Made by a program: the position numbers and the translations under genes
The notes under the pieces: model-generated
Told to the model about the DNA's origin: nothing
What the model saw: the letters and a program-made list of their open reading frames with translations, nothing else
The model's database searches: none
Shown: positions 9,321-19,301 of the stretch, piece after piece
Position numbering within the stretch: the first letter of the stretch is position 1
Layout of the letters: every line of letters begins with the position of its first letter
Assembly (NCBI GenBank): GCA_017644425.1
Contig: JAEPLN010000001.1
Location: forward strand, 1,302,001 to 1,366,000
DNA from: Prochlorococcus marinus CUG1433
Lineage (GTDB): Bacteria > Cyanobacteriota > Cyanobacteriia > PCC-6307 > Cyanobiaceae
DNA: 64,000 bases
Reading direction: 5' to 3'

Positions 9321-10086
9321 GTCTTTGAGAAGTTACCCATTCTTTTAGCTTATCCTTAAATATTTTTTTCCCTTGAATAATCGGTTGGCAAAATGGTGGT
9401 TGATCATCGTTAAGACCTAATAAATCTGCAGTAACTCTTACTTGCCCATCGCAATAATTACCTGCACCAATACCTATTGTTGGAATAGTTAAGTTGTTTT
9501 GTATTTCTTTAGCAAGCAACTCAGGGATATGTTCAAGAACTATTGAAAAACATCCCAATTCTTCGAGGATAGATGCTTCTCTTTTGATTTTTTCTCGGCT
9601 GTGCATGCTTTCTCCTTGTTTTTTTAATCCAAGATTCAAATAGCTTTGTGGTGTAAGCCCTATATGACCCATCACAGGGATTCCCATTCTTATTAATCTA
9701 GAAATCACTTTTTGAATTTCTGGTTCAGCTCCCTCGATCTTTACGGCTTTTGCATAAGTGGTTTGAATAATTTTTCCTGCATACTCCACTGCTTTATCCT
9801 CTCCGCATTGATAAGTCAGAAAAGGCATGTCAGCAACTAACAAAGGTTGTTCTTCGATTTTCTTTTTGAACCCTCTGGAAACAGCATTAGTATGATAAAT
9901 AATGTTTTCTAAAGTTAACGGTAAAGTGGATTTGTATCCCAAACATACCATTGCTAAAGAATCTCCTACCAAGACGAGATCAACATCAGCCTGTTCTGCT
10001 ATTGAACCGGATATGGAGTCCCATGCAGTTAATGCAATGATTTGCTGAGAATTTTCTTTATGTTTAATGAGTTCTGAAGGTAACAT
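9313..10086 (-). CDS. panB: 3-methyl-2-oxobutanoate hydroxymethyltransferase
   Basis: Forms ketopantoate from 2-oxoisovalerate and methylene-tetrahydrofolate in pantothenate/CoA synthesis. 257 residues of TIM-barrel sequence with the family motifs LVGDSLAMV (metal-binding Asp), ADMPFLTYQ, KIEGA and GHIGLTPQS, and the late GIGAG. Its substrate comes from the same branched-chain pathway as ilvC in this window. It ends inside the 3' end of hemW. Confidence 0.95.
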   Translation of the reverse strand: MLPSELIKHKENSQQIIALTAWDSISGSIAEQADVDLVLVGDSLAMVCLGYKSTLPLTLENIIYHTNAVSRGFKKKIEEQPLLVADMPFLTYQCGEDKAVEYAGKIIQTTYAKAVKIEGAEPEIQKVISRLIRMGIPVMGHIGLTPQSYLNLGLKKQGESMHSREKIKREASILEELGCFSIVLEHIPELLAKEIQNNLTIPTIGIGAGNYCDGQVRVTADLLGLNDDQPPFCQPIIQGKKIFKDKLKEWVTSQRLN

Positions 10087-10121
10087 AAGAGATTTATGTA
10101 TCTTTTTTAATCAAGAATTGC

Positions 10122-10127
10122 TATTAT
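10122..10127 (+). promoter_or_regulatory. Candidate -10 box of the SRP RNA gene
   Basis: TATTAT ends 6 bases before the base of the SRP RNA terminal stem, the right place for a sigma-70-type -10 element. No clear -35 is visible. Confidence 0.5.
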
Positions 10128-10133
10128 ATTTCT

Positions 10134-10227
10134 GACTCGGCCTTTCGCGGTTTTAACGCCTAAACCTGGTCAGGACCGGAAGGTAGCAGCCACAAGGGAT
10201 GCTTGAGGCAGGCGAGATAACCGAGTC
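10134..10227 (+). ncRNA. ffs: Signal recognition particle RNA, small 4.5S type
   Basis: The conserved SRP domain IV apical core GGTCAGGACCGGAAGGTAGC is present, and the ends GACTCGG and CCGAGTC are complementary, defining a single hairpin of about 94 nt. It pairs with Ffh to target nascent membrane proteins; ffh is at 36817-38295. It sits between divergent panB and convergent ftsZ as its own transcription unit. Confidence 0.95.
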
Positions 10228-10242
10228 ACTCTATTTTACCTA

Positions 10243-11394
10243 TTAATTTATATCTTTTTTATTTTGTCTCAATCTTAGGAATTCAGGGATATTTGCTCCT
10301 GGTTCTTTATTATCAGAAAGGTTATAAAGAGGTTGATTTGACAATCTATTTTTTATTCTTTGTTGGTTTAATGGTTGATTCGTTTCAAATCCGGTGGCAA
10401 TTACAGTGACTTGTATTTCACCTTCCATTGCTTCATCAACAACTGCACCAACAATAATATTAGCTTCTTGATCAACAACATCATATATAATTTCGGATGC
10501 GGAGGTCATGTCTTCTAAAGTCATATCTTTGCCGCCAGTTATATTTATAACGCATCCTTTAGCTCCATCAATTCTAGCTGCCTCTAGCAGAGGACTAGCC
10601 ATAGCTGCCTGTGCTGCCTCTAAAGCTCTCGATCTTCCTGAACCTATACCTATTCCAAGAAGAGCAGTACCTGCCTCTGTCATAACTGATCTAACATCAG
10701 CGAAATCAACATTAACTAAACCTGGACAAGTAATTATGTCGCTTATCCCTTTGACGCCCATTCTTAAAACATCATCAGCGTTCCTAAATGCTTCCTGAAG
10801 AGGAGCGCCTGCGATAACGTCTTTTAATCTGTCATTTGGAATAACAATAAGAGTGTCTACATTTTCAGCAAGTCTTGCGATACCTTCTTCTGCTTGACGC
10901 ATTCTTCGCTTCCCTTCAAAGGAGAATGGTTTAGTGACTATACCGACTGTTAAAGCACCACTTTGTTTAGCAACTTCTGCGACTACTGGAGCTGCGCCAG
11001 TTCCTGTTCCACCACCCATTCCAGCGGCTATGAAAACCAAATCAGATCCCTCTAAAGCCTGTTGAAGTTCTTCTCTAGATTCTTCTGCCGCTTTTTGACC
11101 AATACTTGGATTCCCTCCTGCACCTAAACCTCGGGTAAGGTTTTGTCCAAGTTGAACTCTGCTCTCCGCAGATGACTGTAATAGCGCTTGTGCATCAGTA
11201 TTGAGGACTCGAAATGAAACTCCCTCTAAATCACTATTTATCATTCTATTTACTGCGTTACTTCCACCACCTCCAACGCCAATAACTTCTATTTTGGCGT
11301 TTTGACTTGGGAGGATTTCTCCCGATTGATCAAAGTTTGGATTGTTACCGTAGCTCATCTCTAAATAGGAATCTAATACTAGTATTGGGTGCAT
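10243..11394 (-). CDS. ftsZ: Cell division protein FtsZ
   Basis: Tubulin-like GTPase that forms the division ring. It carries the phosphate-binding loop [10 protein letters not shown] and the tubulin signature [11 protein letters not shown]. Up to 383 residues. An internal ATG at 11356-11358 (MSYGNNP) would give 371 residues and has a TAGAG just upstream, so it may be the true start. The very C-terminus ([12 protein letters not shown]) resembles the conserved tail that binds partner proteins such as SepF/ZipN. ftsQ and ddl lie upstream on the same strand, a remnant of the dcw cluster. Confidence 0.97.
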   Translation of the reverse strand: MHPILVLDSYLEMSYGNNPNFDQSGEILPSQNAKIEVIGVGGGGSNAVNRMINSDLEGVSFRVLNTDAQALLQSSAESRVQLGQNLTRGLGAGGNPSIGQKAAEESREELQQALEGSDLVFIAAGMGGGTGTGAAPVVAEVAKQSGALTVGIVTKPFSFEGKRRMRQAEEGIARLAENVDTLIVIPNDRLKDVIAGAPLQEAFRNADDVLRMGVKGISDIITCPGLVNVDFADVRSVMTEAGTALLGIGIGSGRSRALEAAQAAMASPLLEAARIDGAKGCVINITGGKDMTLEDMTSASEIIYDVVDQEANIIVGAVVDEAMEGEIQVTVIATGFETNQPLNQQRIKNRLSNQPLYNLSDNKEPGANIPEFLRLRQNKKDIN

Positions 11395-11537
11395 TATGAA
11401 CTTACTAAGCTCATATGTAGGAATTTGTTGAGGAAAATCCTAAAAATATTTATTTAATAAATATTTTGAATTTAATAAAAAACCCTCATCAACACTACAT
11501 TAATTAAAAAATAATTTTTAAAATCTTTTCCGAAATA

Positions 11538-12263
11538 TTAGGGTTTGAACACTTTTATTTTTGGTTTTTTTGGATCTGTAAGATCAATATTATCTATTTT
11601 TTGAAAAAAGTTTTTTTCCTTAAATTCAATTTTTAGGTTATTGATTATTTTCAATTGAGAGTTTATTAAATTTGGATTAAATCCAAGTAATATTTTTTTT
11701 AAATCTTTTTCTTCAACAGTTAAAAATCCATTTGGTGAAAAAGTTATTTTAACTATCTCAAATTCATAATTATCGTGGGCTATTAAAATTTCAGAGATTA
11801 TTTTTTTAAATTTTTCTTTCCATCCAAAAACCTTTATTTTAATTTTGGTGAAATTTTTTAAGTCTGCATATGGTTTATTGATAAAAATTCCATCTTTATC
11901 AATAAAACCTAATATTTTTTTGTTATCTAATATTCTCTCACCGTAAGCTAAAGGAGTTCTTGTATGAATAAAAACTTTCAAACCAAAAGGGGATAATTGT
12001 CTATTAACAGAAATATTCTTTAGAGATAAATTTTTTTTTAACTCTTTTTCTAAAAAATAAGTATTAATAAAAATTAATCGAATTGGTAATATTAACGATG
12101 AATTATTTAGCAAATCATTCTTCGAAAAAAATGTACTTCCAGAAATTCTAATATCTTCAATATTGACTTTTTTTAGAGTTTTAAGGCTTATTAAGCTTGT
12201 TGACAATAAAAATAAAATTAGAAAAAAGAATCTTAAGTGATAAATTTTTTTTTGGTTTTTCAC
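11538..12263 (-). CDS. ftsQ: Cell division protein FtsQ-like (POTRA domain)
   Basis: 241 residues with a short cytoplasmic basic N-terminus, one membrane span (about 10-28) and then a POTRA-like domain starting VNIEDIRISGSTFFSKNDL. A beta domain follows with TRTPLAYGER and DKDGIF, seen in FtsQ/DivIB. Sequence is strongly divergent and lysine-rich, but position between ddl and ftsZ supports the call. Its ATG overlaps the stop of the upstream gene (4-base overlap), suggesting coupled translation. Confidence 0.85.
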   Translation of the reverse strand: MKNQKKIYHLRFFFLILFLLSTSLISLKTLKKVNIEDIRISGSTFFSKNDLLNNSSLILPIRLIFINTYFLEKELKKNLSLKNISVNRQLSPFGLKVFIHTRTPLAYGERILDNKKILGFIDKDGIFINKPYADLKNFTKIKIKVFGWKEKFKKIISEILIAHDNYEFEIVKITFSPNGFLTVEEKDLKKILLGFNPNLINSQLKIINNLKIEFKEKNFFQKIDNIDLTDPKKPKIKVFKP

Positions 12264-12670
12264 AAATCACATCGAGCTCTTTCCATCAGTTGGTCCATCC
12301 ATTCTCTCGCTTTCTCTGCATCTGAAAAGGGCACATCCATCTCTTTCCCATCTCCTACAAGTCTAAGTCTACACTTTCCTTGTGATTCATTTGTTAAAGG
12401 AGCCTCTCCTGAAGTTAGAGCCATTAATTCAACTAACTCTAGTTTCTTGATTGTGAAACTATCTTTATCTTCAAATGTTCCAGCTTCAAATGCACTCCAT
12501 CTTAATTCCCCATCTTTCAAGGATGCAGCACCTGAACTATCTAACTTACAAAGTTCAGAACCATTTGCCCAACTCCTAAAAAGATTTTGCCTCCTTCTTT
12601 CTAACCATCCTAATGCAGTTAGCAGAACGAAGATTAATAGTAATGGTAACCAAAGAAGTCCATGCAACAT
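12260..12670 (-). CDS. Conserved small membrane-anchored protein in the dcw region, function unknown
   Basis: 136 residues with an N-terminal membrane span (about 3-19) followed by WLERRRQNLFRSWANG and a soluble domain rich in acidic residues, ending EWMDQLMERARCDL. No enzymatic motif seen. Its GC content is visibly higher than that of its neighbours, suggesting stronger constraint on protein sequence. It lies 10 bases after ddl and overlaps the ftsQ start by 4 bases, so it is probably expressed with both and may act in envelope or division, but this is inference. Confidence 0.7.
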   Translation of the reverse strand: MLHGLLWLPLLLIFVLLTALGWLERRRQNLFRSWANGSELCKLDSSGAASLKDGELRWSAFEAGTFEDKDSFTIKKLELVELMALTSGEAPLTNESQGKCRLRLVGDGKEMDVPFSDAEKAREWMDQLMERARCDL

Positions 12671-12680
12671 TTGATTTGAA

Positions 12681-13748
12681 TTATAAATCTATAGAGATAT
12701 CTACTAGTTTAGCCACAAGTTGTTCAATATTTAAACCTGATTCTTTCCATAGCATTGGAAACATACTGTTTTTTGTGAAACCAGGTATTGTATTTATTTC
12801 ATTTAACAAAATTTGATTTGAAGATCTTTCTAAAAAGAAATCTACTCTTGCAAAACCAAAAATATTTAGTGCTCTACAACTTTCAATGGCAATTTCTTTA
12901 ATTTCTTTGGTGATTTTTGAATCTAGTTCCGCGGGGATAGTTAACTCATTATTTAAGTGATATTTCGAATCGTAATCATACCAATCACTTTTGTACTTAA
13001 CTTCTCCTAGCTCAGAGGTCAAGAGTTTTGAATTTCCAATTATTCCGCATTCAATCTCTCTTACCTCTAAACCTTCCTCTATTAAAATCCTTGGATCTAT
13101 TTCCCAAGCTTTTTCAAGTGCTTGAAAAATTTCTGATTCATTTTTGACTTTTGAGATCCCAATAGATGATCCTGAGTTTGAAGGTTTTACAAAAATTGGA
13201 AAATTTAATTTTTTTAAAATCTTATTAATTAATCTATTTTTTACTTCCACATCATTGAGATCTTCATTTTGAAAAACTAGATAATTAACTTGTGGAAGTT
13301 GAAAATGTGAAAAAATTGTTTTCATCATTATTTTATCCATTCCTAAAGCAGAGCCTACAATTCCACAGCCAACCAAGGGTTTTTTAGTAAATTTCAATAA
13401 GCCATGAATTGATCCGTCTTCACCATTTAATCCATGCAGGAGAGGAAACCAGACATCAATATTTTGAAAGTTAATTCCGTCTAGGAAGTTAATTTTTTTT
13501 TGATTAAAGATTTCTTCTTTTTTTGTGGTGATGTTTTTAATTTCGCCATTTAGGATTTCTTCTGAAAGATCACTATCAAGCCAATCTCCATATTTGTTTA
13601 TGTAAAAGGCTTTTACTGTGAAGCTTTCTTGATTTATTTCTGAATTAAATGCTTGATAGACTGTTTTCGCAGAGTATATCGATACTTCATGTTCATTGGA
13701 ATTTCCGCCAAATATTAACCCAATACATTTTCTTTTACCCCCAATCAT
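12681..13748 (-). CDS. ddl: D-alanine--D-alanine ligase
   Basis: ATP-grasp enzyme that makes the D-Ala-D-Ala dipeptide for peptidoglycan. 355 residues. N-terminal GLIFGGNSNEHEVSI, the HGLNGEDGSIHG loop, the FVKPSNSGSSIGI nucleotide-binding segment and the C-terminal LNEINTIPGFT metal/substrate motif are all present. It sits 11 bases after miaB on the same strand and leads into the ftsQ/ftsZ block; with murA (21091-22461) it supplies cell-wall precursors. Confidence 0.96.
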   Translation of the reverse strand: MIGGKRKCIGLIFGGNSNEHEVSIYSAKTVYQAFNSEINQESFTVKAFYINKYGDWLDSDLSEEILNGEIKNITTKKEEIFNQKKINFLDGINFQNIDVWFPLLHGLNGEDGSIHGLLKFTKKPLVGCGIVGSALGMDKIMMKTIFSHFQLPQVNYLVFQNEDLNDVEVKNRLINKILKKLNFPIFVKPSNSGSSIGISKVKNESEIFQALEKAWEIDPRILIEEGLEVREIECGIIGNSKLLTSELGEVKYKSDWYDYDSKYHLNNELTIPAELDSKITKEIKEIAIESCRALNIFGFARVDFFLERSSNQILLNEINTIPGFTKNSMFPMLWKESGLNIEQLVAKLVDISIDL

Positions 13749-13759
13749 TTAGAAAAAAA

Positions 13760-15154
13760 TCATAAATAAAGTTTTCCTGTTAAAGAAAAAGGTCTTGCTT
13801 CATTTATTCTCACATCTATCTCATCTCCTAATGAAAAATTAAAGTTAATGTTTTTGGGAATCTCTACGAAGGTTAATCTATTTGTTCTTGTTCTACCCAT
13901 AATTTGCGAGGAATTTTTTGGATTTAAACCCTCAATTAAAACGCTTTCGATATTATTGATATATCTTTGGTTTCTAATCCTTGCAGTTTTTTCGACCAAA
14001 TCATTGATTTCCTGCAATCTGGCTTTTTTCACCTCTTCCGAAAGCTGATTCGACCAAACTGCTGCAGGCGTGTTTGGTCTTGGAGAGTACGCTGCTGTAT
14101 TCACTTGATCAAAGCCAATATCTGATATTAGTCTCAATGTATCTTGAAATTGTTGTTCGGTTTCTCCTGGAAAAGCAACTATAGCGTCAGCTGTGATTGA
14201 GGCATCTGGCATTAATAATCTTATATTCTCGATAATATTTTTATATTTTTTGATAGTGTATCCTCTGGACATTTGCTTTAAAATTTCATCATTTCCACTT
14301 TGGAAGGGAATATGGAAATGTTCACATACTTTATTAAGTTCATAACAAGCTTGAATCAACCTTTTTGAAAAATATCTTGGATGACTAGTAGCAAATCTTA
14401 TTCTGCGAATTCCTTTAACATCATGAATATAATATAAAAGATCAGTAAGAGTATTCTCTTTTCTACCCTCTTTTGTAGTTCCTGGAAGGTCTCTACCATA
14501 AGCATCAATGTTCTGACCCAAAAGAGTAATTTCTTTAAAATTATCATCAGCTAATTTTTGGATTTCACTTTTTATCGCATTTGGATATCTTGATTGCTCT
14601 TTCCCTCTGACAGAAGGAACTACGCAATATGAACATTTTTCATTACATCCATAAATGATATTAACCCAGCCACAAATAGAGCTTTCTCTTCTGGCACTAG
14701 TTATGTCTTCAGATATGTAGGTTTCTTCTGTGGCAGCAACTTGATTTCCTAAATCAACTTTCCCCAGAAGATTCTCAAGATTATTTACGTGTTGAGGCCC
14801 CATAACTAGATCAAGTTCTGGGACTCTTCTTAATAAGGACTCTCCCTCTTGCTGAGCAAGGCAACCTGCTACAACAAGTTTTAAGCTGGGTGTTTTGTGC
14901 TTTCTTTTTGCTTGTCTTCCTAGAAAGCTATAAACTTTTTGCTCCGCATTATCTCTGATAGTACATGTATTATACAAGACCAAATCAGCATTTAATTCAT
15001 TATCTGCTTTGGAATAACCCATTTTCTCTAATGTCCCAGCCATTCTCTCAGAATCAGCTTTGTTCATTTGGCATCCAAATGTGGTTATCCAATAACTGCC
15101 AGTAGTTGAATTCTTTTGAAAAATTTTTTCGTCTGGTTTTGTTTTTGTTAGCAC
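13760..15154 (-). CDS. miaB: tRNA-2-methylthio-N6-dimethylallyladenosine synthase MiaB
   Basis: Radical SAM methylthiotransferase acting on A37 of tRNAs that read UNN codons. 464 residues. The N-terminal domain has three cluster cysteines (TFGCQMN, YNTCTIR, VAGCLAQ). The radical SAM motif is [10 protein letters not shown]-terminal TRAM domain follows (about 395-463). All key cysteines are present. First gene of a minus-strand run into ddl. Confidence 0.95.
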   Translation of the reverse strand: MLTKTKPDEKIFQKNSTTGSYWITTFGCQMNKADSERMAGTLEKMGYSKADNELNADLVLYNTCTIRDNAEQKVYSFLGRQAKRKHKTPSLKLVVAGCLAQQEGESLLRRVPELDLVMGPQHVNNLENLLGKVDLGNQVAATEETYISEDITSARRESSICGWVNIIYGCNEKCSYCVVPSVRGKEQSRYPNAIKSEIQKLADDNFKEITLLGQNIDAYGRDLPGTTKEGRKENTLTDLLYYIHDVKGIRRIRFATSHPRYFSKRLIQACYELNKVCEHFHIPFQSGNDEILKQMSRGYTIKKYKNIIENIRLLMPDASITADAIVAFPGETEQQFQDTLRLISDIGFDQVNTAAYSPRPNTPAAVWSNQLSEEVKKARLQEINDLVEKTARIRNQRYINNIESVLIEGLNPKNSSQIMGRTRTNRLTFVEIPKNINFNFSLGDEIDVRINEARPFSLTGKLYL

Positions 15155-15227
15155 TTTGCTAGGAATTTTCTATGATTCTTTAATTCAAAATTACAAGTTA
15201 AATAATTTTGCTGCAATTTTTTTGAGG

Positions 15228-15301
15228 GGCGAGCGAGGGGATTCGAACCCCCGAATAGCGGCGCCACAAGCCGCTGCCTTAACCACTTGGCGACGCCCGC
15301 C
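15228..15301 (-). tRNA. trnH: tRNA-His (GTG)
   Basis: The minus strand folds into a full cloverleaf. The acceptor stem pairs GCGGGCG with CGCTCGC, an extra G at position -1 faces discriminator C73 (the histidine identity pair), the anticodon loop is TTGTGGC with anticodon GTG, and the T arm is GGGGGTTCGAATCCCCT. The 3' CCA is not encoded. Confidence 0.96.
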
Positions 15302-15430
15302 GCACATTTATAAATTTAACAACTCATGGGTAATTTTTCATAGTTAATTTTATCTTTTAGCGAAATTTGAATTATTTTCTAATTCAGTAAAATTTTTCTT
15401 ATGGTTTAAAATAAAAGAAAATTTAAAAAT

Positions 15431-16666
15431 TTGAATAATTCTGGCACGGCTGAGGTTCTTATTCCTAGAAGCCTTTGTTTAATAGAAGATATTGATAACC
15501 TCATTATAGATGTAGAGGATTTATGTTCAGTTTCCATTAGTTGGGAGGATGGATTTGTTTCTGAGTTAAAACCTTCAGAAAATAAAGTTACAAAACCAAA
15601 AAATATTTTATTCCCAAGATTTGTTGAGACGCATTCGCATTTTGATAAATCATTTACATGGGCAGACTTTCCTAATCTGGACTCAAACTATAGAGGGGCA
15701 TTATCAGTAAATCTTGAAGAACATAAAACTAGAACTACAGATAAGGTTCTTGAAAGAGTTGAAAAATCATTAAAACTTGCCATACAAAATGGATACCGAG
15801 CTATTAGAAGTCATATAGATACATACAAAAGTCAATCGATTGATATTTGGATTGATCTTTTTAAATTACAAAAAAAATTTGCATCTGAGTTGACTTTACA
15901 ATTCGTTGCTCTAGCTCCATTGGAATTTTGGGATACTTCTAATGGAGAAGAATTGGCAAAAGTATTTTCCTCTAAGGGAGGCATTTTAGGAGGTGTTATT
16001 GTACCCCCTTTCAACAAAAAAAATACAAGCAAATTTCTCGCAAAGATGCTTCTTCTTGCGAGTAAATACAAATTAGAAATTGATCTGCATATAGACGAGT
16101 CAATTATTGAGCCTGGAGCAGGAATAAAGGTCTTATTAGAAACAATCGAAAATTTAAAAATTAATAGTATTCCAATCACTTGCAGTCATTTGAGTAGTCT
16201 TATTTTTTTAAGTCATAGAGAGATTTTAAATTTAGGAGAAAAAATGGCTGAGAAAAATATTAAGGTTATTGCTTTACCACTAACAAATTTTTGGCTGCTC
16301 AATCGAAGTAATAAAATTACATCATTAAAAAGACCAGTTGCGCCATTAAAGCAATTACAAAAATCACATGTGGATGTATCTCTGGGTAGTGATAATGTTC
16401 AAGACCCTTGGTACCCATTTGGTAATTTTGACCCTTTTTATATGTTGTCTTGCGCGATACCTATGCTTCAACTAAATCCCTGGGAGAGAATGACTCTATC
16501 TTCTATTTTTTTAGCTCCAAGCAGATTATTAAATTTAAAATGGGATGGTTTAATTAAAAAGGGTTGCCCTGCTGACTTTGTAATTTTAGATGCACAAAGA
16601 TGGGCAGATGTTTTTTCGACAACTTTAAAGAGAAAAGTATATATAAAAGGCGATTTATATTGCTAA
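15431..16666 (+). CDS. Cytosine-deaminase-like metal-dependent amidohydrolase
   Basis: 411 residues of the amidohydrolase superfamily. The metal-binding HSHFD is at about 70-74, with ALAPLEFW, a later histidine in IDLHIDES, and the late metal Asp in SLGSDNVQDPW. The order resembles cytosine deaminase/TRZ-ATZ-type enzymes; the true substrate is uncertain. Start is TTG at 15431, since an in-frame TAA lies at 15407 and no ATG is available. A FAD-linked oxidase gene follows after 39 bases on the same strand, suggesting a two-gene unit. Confidence 0.82.
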   Translation: MNNSGTAEVLIPRSLCLIEDIDNLIIDVEDLCSVSISWEDGFVSELKPSENKVTKPKNILFPRFVETHSHFDKSFTWADFPNLDSNYRGALSVNLEEHKTRTTDKVLERVEKSLKLAIQNGYRAIRSHIDTYKSQSIDIWIDLFKLQKKFASELTLQFVALAPLEFWDTSNGEELAKVFSSKGGILGGVIVPPFNKKNTSKFLAKMLLLASKYKLEIDLHIDESIIEPGAGIKVLLETIENLKINSIPITCSHLSSLIFLSHREILNLGEKMAEKNIKVIALPLTNFWLLNRSNKITSLKRPVAPLKQLQKSHVDVSLGSDNVQDPWYPFGNFDPFYMLSCAIPMLQLNPWERMTLSSIFLAPSRLLNLKWDGLIKKGCPADFVILDAQRWADVFSTTLKRKVYIKGDLYC

Positions 16667-16705
16667 TGGATTAATTTATATATAAAACACAAGAAATTTT
16701 TATTA

Positions 16706-18061
16706 ATGACATCAAAAAGTCTTAAATTTTTAGACAAATTTAGGGAAGTCAAAAACTTAGATATTATTGAAAGCCAATCCGACTTAAAAAGACTTTCAAA
16801 AGATTTTTATAACTATTCTCCAATCCTTACTGAAAAATTAGACGAATGTATCGCTGATTTGGTGGTAAGACCTAGAGATCTTAACGCAGTGAAGAAAGTA
16901 GCAAAAATTTGTTGGGAATTTTCTATCCCTCTTACTTTACGGGGTTCAGGAACAGGCAATTATGGACAAGCTGTTCCATTGTTTAAAGGAGTTGTAATGC
17001 AGATGAGCCACTTTAATAAGTTAGAAGAATTTGATCCAGATACAGGTTTTGTGAAAGCACAGTCTGGATGTGTCATGGGAGATTTGAATAAACAATTAGA
17101 AAAATATGGAAGGGAATTAAGGTTGATTCCTAGTACTTGGAAAACTGCTACGATTGGAGGCTTTATTGCAGGCGGGTCAGGAGGTATTGGGTCCATTAGG
17201 TGGGGATTTTTAAGAGATCCAGGCAATCTTATTGGTTTAGAGGCAGTGACTATGAATGAAAAACCTGATTTATTAAAATTTGATGCTGAAGAATCCGAAC
17301 CTCTTAATCATGCTTATGGGACTAATGGAATAATTACTTCTTTATTACTTGCTACAGATATCAAACGCAAGTGGTATTCAATAGTTATCGACTGTATTCA
17401 ATTTGAAAAAACAATAGAAATATTAAAAACTCTTACAAGCGCCGCAATTGATCTGAAACTAGGAACAATCCTTGAAGATGAAATTGTGGATCAAATGCCA
17501 ACATGGTTTAAAAGTAAATCTAGAAGTCACAAGATATTAATTCAATCTACTCTTGGGGGAACAAAAACGATCGAGTTGATTTGTAAAAAATTCAAAGTTG
17601 AATTTACCCTCCTTGGGGAAGAAGAAAAACTCGTTAATGGAATTTCTGAAGTCGTATGGAATCATACAACTCTACATATGAGGTCTAGGGATAAAAATTG
17701 GACTTATTTACAGATGCTTTTGCCACTTAACAATGAATTAGGATTGATTAATTTTTTGAGAAAAAAATGGGGTAGAAAAGTTCTTTGGCATTTAGAGGCA
17801 GTTTCTCAACAAGGATCACCGCGATTAGCGGCATTGCCTGTATTAAGATGGAATGGGATAGATGAATTAAATGAAATAATGGAAGATTGTAAGAAACTAG
17901 GGGCGTTTATTTTTAATCCCCATGTTTTAACAGTTGAAGGCGGAGGTCTTGGAGTTGTGGATGCAGATCAAGTGAAAGCGAAATTAAAATTTGATCCTAA
18001 AGGGCTATTAAATCCAGGAAAGTTGGAAGGTTGGGAAGTAAAAGAACAATTCAAAATTTAA
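16706..18061 (+). CDS. FAD-linked oxidase/dehydrogenase (GlcD-like)
   Basis: 451 residues of the PCMH/VAO flavoprotein fold. The N-terminal FAD-binding part has VVRPRDLNAVKKVAK, LRGSGTGNYGQAVP and the IGGFIAGGSGGIGSIRWG pyrophosphate-binding region. The C-terminus ends FDPKGLLNPGKLEGW, the usual family ending. Substrate unknown: glycolate, lactate or another hydroxyacid are family options. It is shorter than typical GlcD (about 490). Pairs with the amidohydrolase upstream; its last 4 bases overlap convergent folC. Confidence 0.85.
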   Translation: MTSKSLKFLDKFREVKNLDIIESQSDLKRLSKDFYNYSPILTEKLDECIADLVVRPRDLNAVKKVAKICWEFSIPLTLRGSGTGNYGQAVPLFKGVVMQMSHFNKLEEFDPDTGFVKAQSGCVMGDLNKQLEKYGRELRLIPSTWKTATIGGFIAGGSGGIGSIRWGFLRDPGNLIGLEAVTMNEKPDLLKFDAEESEPLNHAYGTNGIITSLLLATDIKRKWYSIVIDCIQFEKTIEILKTLTSAAIDLKLGTILEDEIVDQMPTWFKSKSRSHKILIQSTLGGTKTIELICKKFKVEFTLLGEEEKLVNGISEVVWNHTTLHMRSRDKNWTYLQMLLPLNNELGLINFLRKKWGRKVLWHLEAVSQQGSPRLAALPVLRWNGIDELNEIMEDCKKLGAFIFNPHVLTVEGGGLGVVDADQVKAKLKFDPKGLLNPGKLEGWEVKEQFKI

Positions 18062-19290
18062 CATTTTTCTTTATTCGCAAATTTAATAAATTCAGCAACT
18101 AAAAAAATAGAACCTGTTAGAACAGGATGATTAGGTGGCCATTGTTCTAGGGAAAATAAATACTCAATGGCAAGTTCAAATGTTTTAAATTCAATTGTTT
18201 TTTGAAAGTCAATTTCTTTAATCTGAGAGAGATCATTTAATTGCCAACTAGGTTGGTTTGGGACAGGCACAAGTAATAAGCGATCATTTTTCTTTATAAG
18301 TGTTTTTAATATTGCGTAAATATCTTTTTGTCTTTGGACACCTAAAATCCAATAAATTCCTTTATCTTCATTTTCCCATCTGCTTCGCTCATTAGAGAGT
18401 GCCTTTGCAGCAGGATAATTATGCGCACAATCTACAAGAATTTCTTTATTGAAATAATTTATTATTTCAAGCCTTCCGTTCCAAGTTGTCTTTTTAAGAC
18501 CTTCAGATATGTGTTTTTCTTTTATATTAAATCCTAAATAATTAAGCGCTTCAATTGCTCCAACTGCTACCGAAGCATTTTGCTTTTGAAAAATTCCTTT
18601 TAATCCAAGCTCATAGCTGTTTGAAATTGAATCTTTCCAAATAATTTTTGCTCCAACCTCTTTAACTTTTTTGGTTATTAAATTTTCAACTTGACTATTT
18701 TGATTGCATGAAATGACAATTGAGTTTTTTTCAATAACTGCTAATTTTTCTTCGGCAATTTTTTCAATCGTATCTCCAAGAAATTCTTTATGGTCTAAGC
18801 CAATATTCCCAATAGCAATGATTGGTCTACATTTATGGGCTGTTGTCGCGTCTAATCGTCCCCCTAAGCCAGCTTCAAGAATGAGTAATTCAACTTTTTT
18901 ATAGTCAAAAAAATTTAGTGCGCAGCAAATGATTTTTTCAAAAGGAGTTAATTCAAATGTTGAAAAATTTTTTTCTATTAATCTATAGATTTTTTCAAAA
19001 TCAGTTTCATTAATATTTTTTTTATTAACTCTAATCCTCTCGCATACATCAAAAAGATGAGGAGATGTTGTTACACCGAAATTCCTTTTAGCTTCAAAAA
19101 GTATACTTTCTAAATATGCTGCGATTGATCCTTTTCCATTTGTTCCAATAATCTGTATCGCAGGGATATTCTTGCAAGGATTACCAAGTTCTTGAAGTGC
19201 TTTTTTAATACGTGATAAACCTAAATTGATATTATCCCTTTCATATTTAGGAGATAATAATTCAAAAATTTTTAAATTTGCATTTTTCAA
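18058..19290 (-). CDS. folC: Dihydrofolate/folylpolyglutamate synthase
   Basis: Mur-ligase-family enzyme that adds glutamate to dihydropteroate and to folates. 410 residues. IIGTNGKGSIAAYLES is the ATP-binding P-loop, TSPHLFDVCERI the omega loop, EAGLGGRLDATT a metal/ATP motif and DCAHNYPAA the C-terminal domain signature. It lies 11 bases downstream of argD on the same strand. Confidence 0.94.
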   Translation of the reverse strand: MKNANLKIFELLSPKYERDNINLGLSRIKKALQELGNPCKNIPAIQIIGTNGKGSIAAYLESILFEAKRNFGVTTSPHLFDVCERIRVNKKNINETDFEKIYRLIEKNFSTFELTPFEKIICCALNFFDYKKVELLILEAGLGGRLDATTAHKCRPIIAIGNIGLDHKEFLGDTIEKIAEEKLAVIEKNSIVISCNQNSQVENLITKKVKEVGAKIIWKDSISNSYELGLKGIFQKQNASVAVGAIEALNYLGFNIKEKHISEGLKKTTWNGRLEIINYFNKEILVDCAHNYPAAKALSNERSRWENEDKGIYWILGVQRQKDIYAILKTLIKKNDRLLLVPVPNQPSWQLNDLSQIKEIDFQKTIEFKTFELAIEYLFSLEQWPPNHPVLTGSIFLVAEFIKFANKEKC

Positions 19291-19301
19291 AATGTTAATT
19301 G

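Noticed and set aside
12237-12674. Plus-strand 145-codon frame
   Set aside because: It is antisense to the small membrane-anchored gene at 12260-12670, whose N-terminal span and overlap with ftsQ support it; the plus frame is serine/phenylalanine-rich shadow sequence.
15156-15347. Plus-strand 63-codon frame over tRNA-His
   Set aside because: It is the antisense of the tRNA gene and has no protein features.
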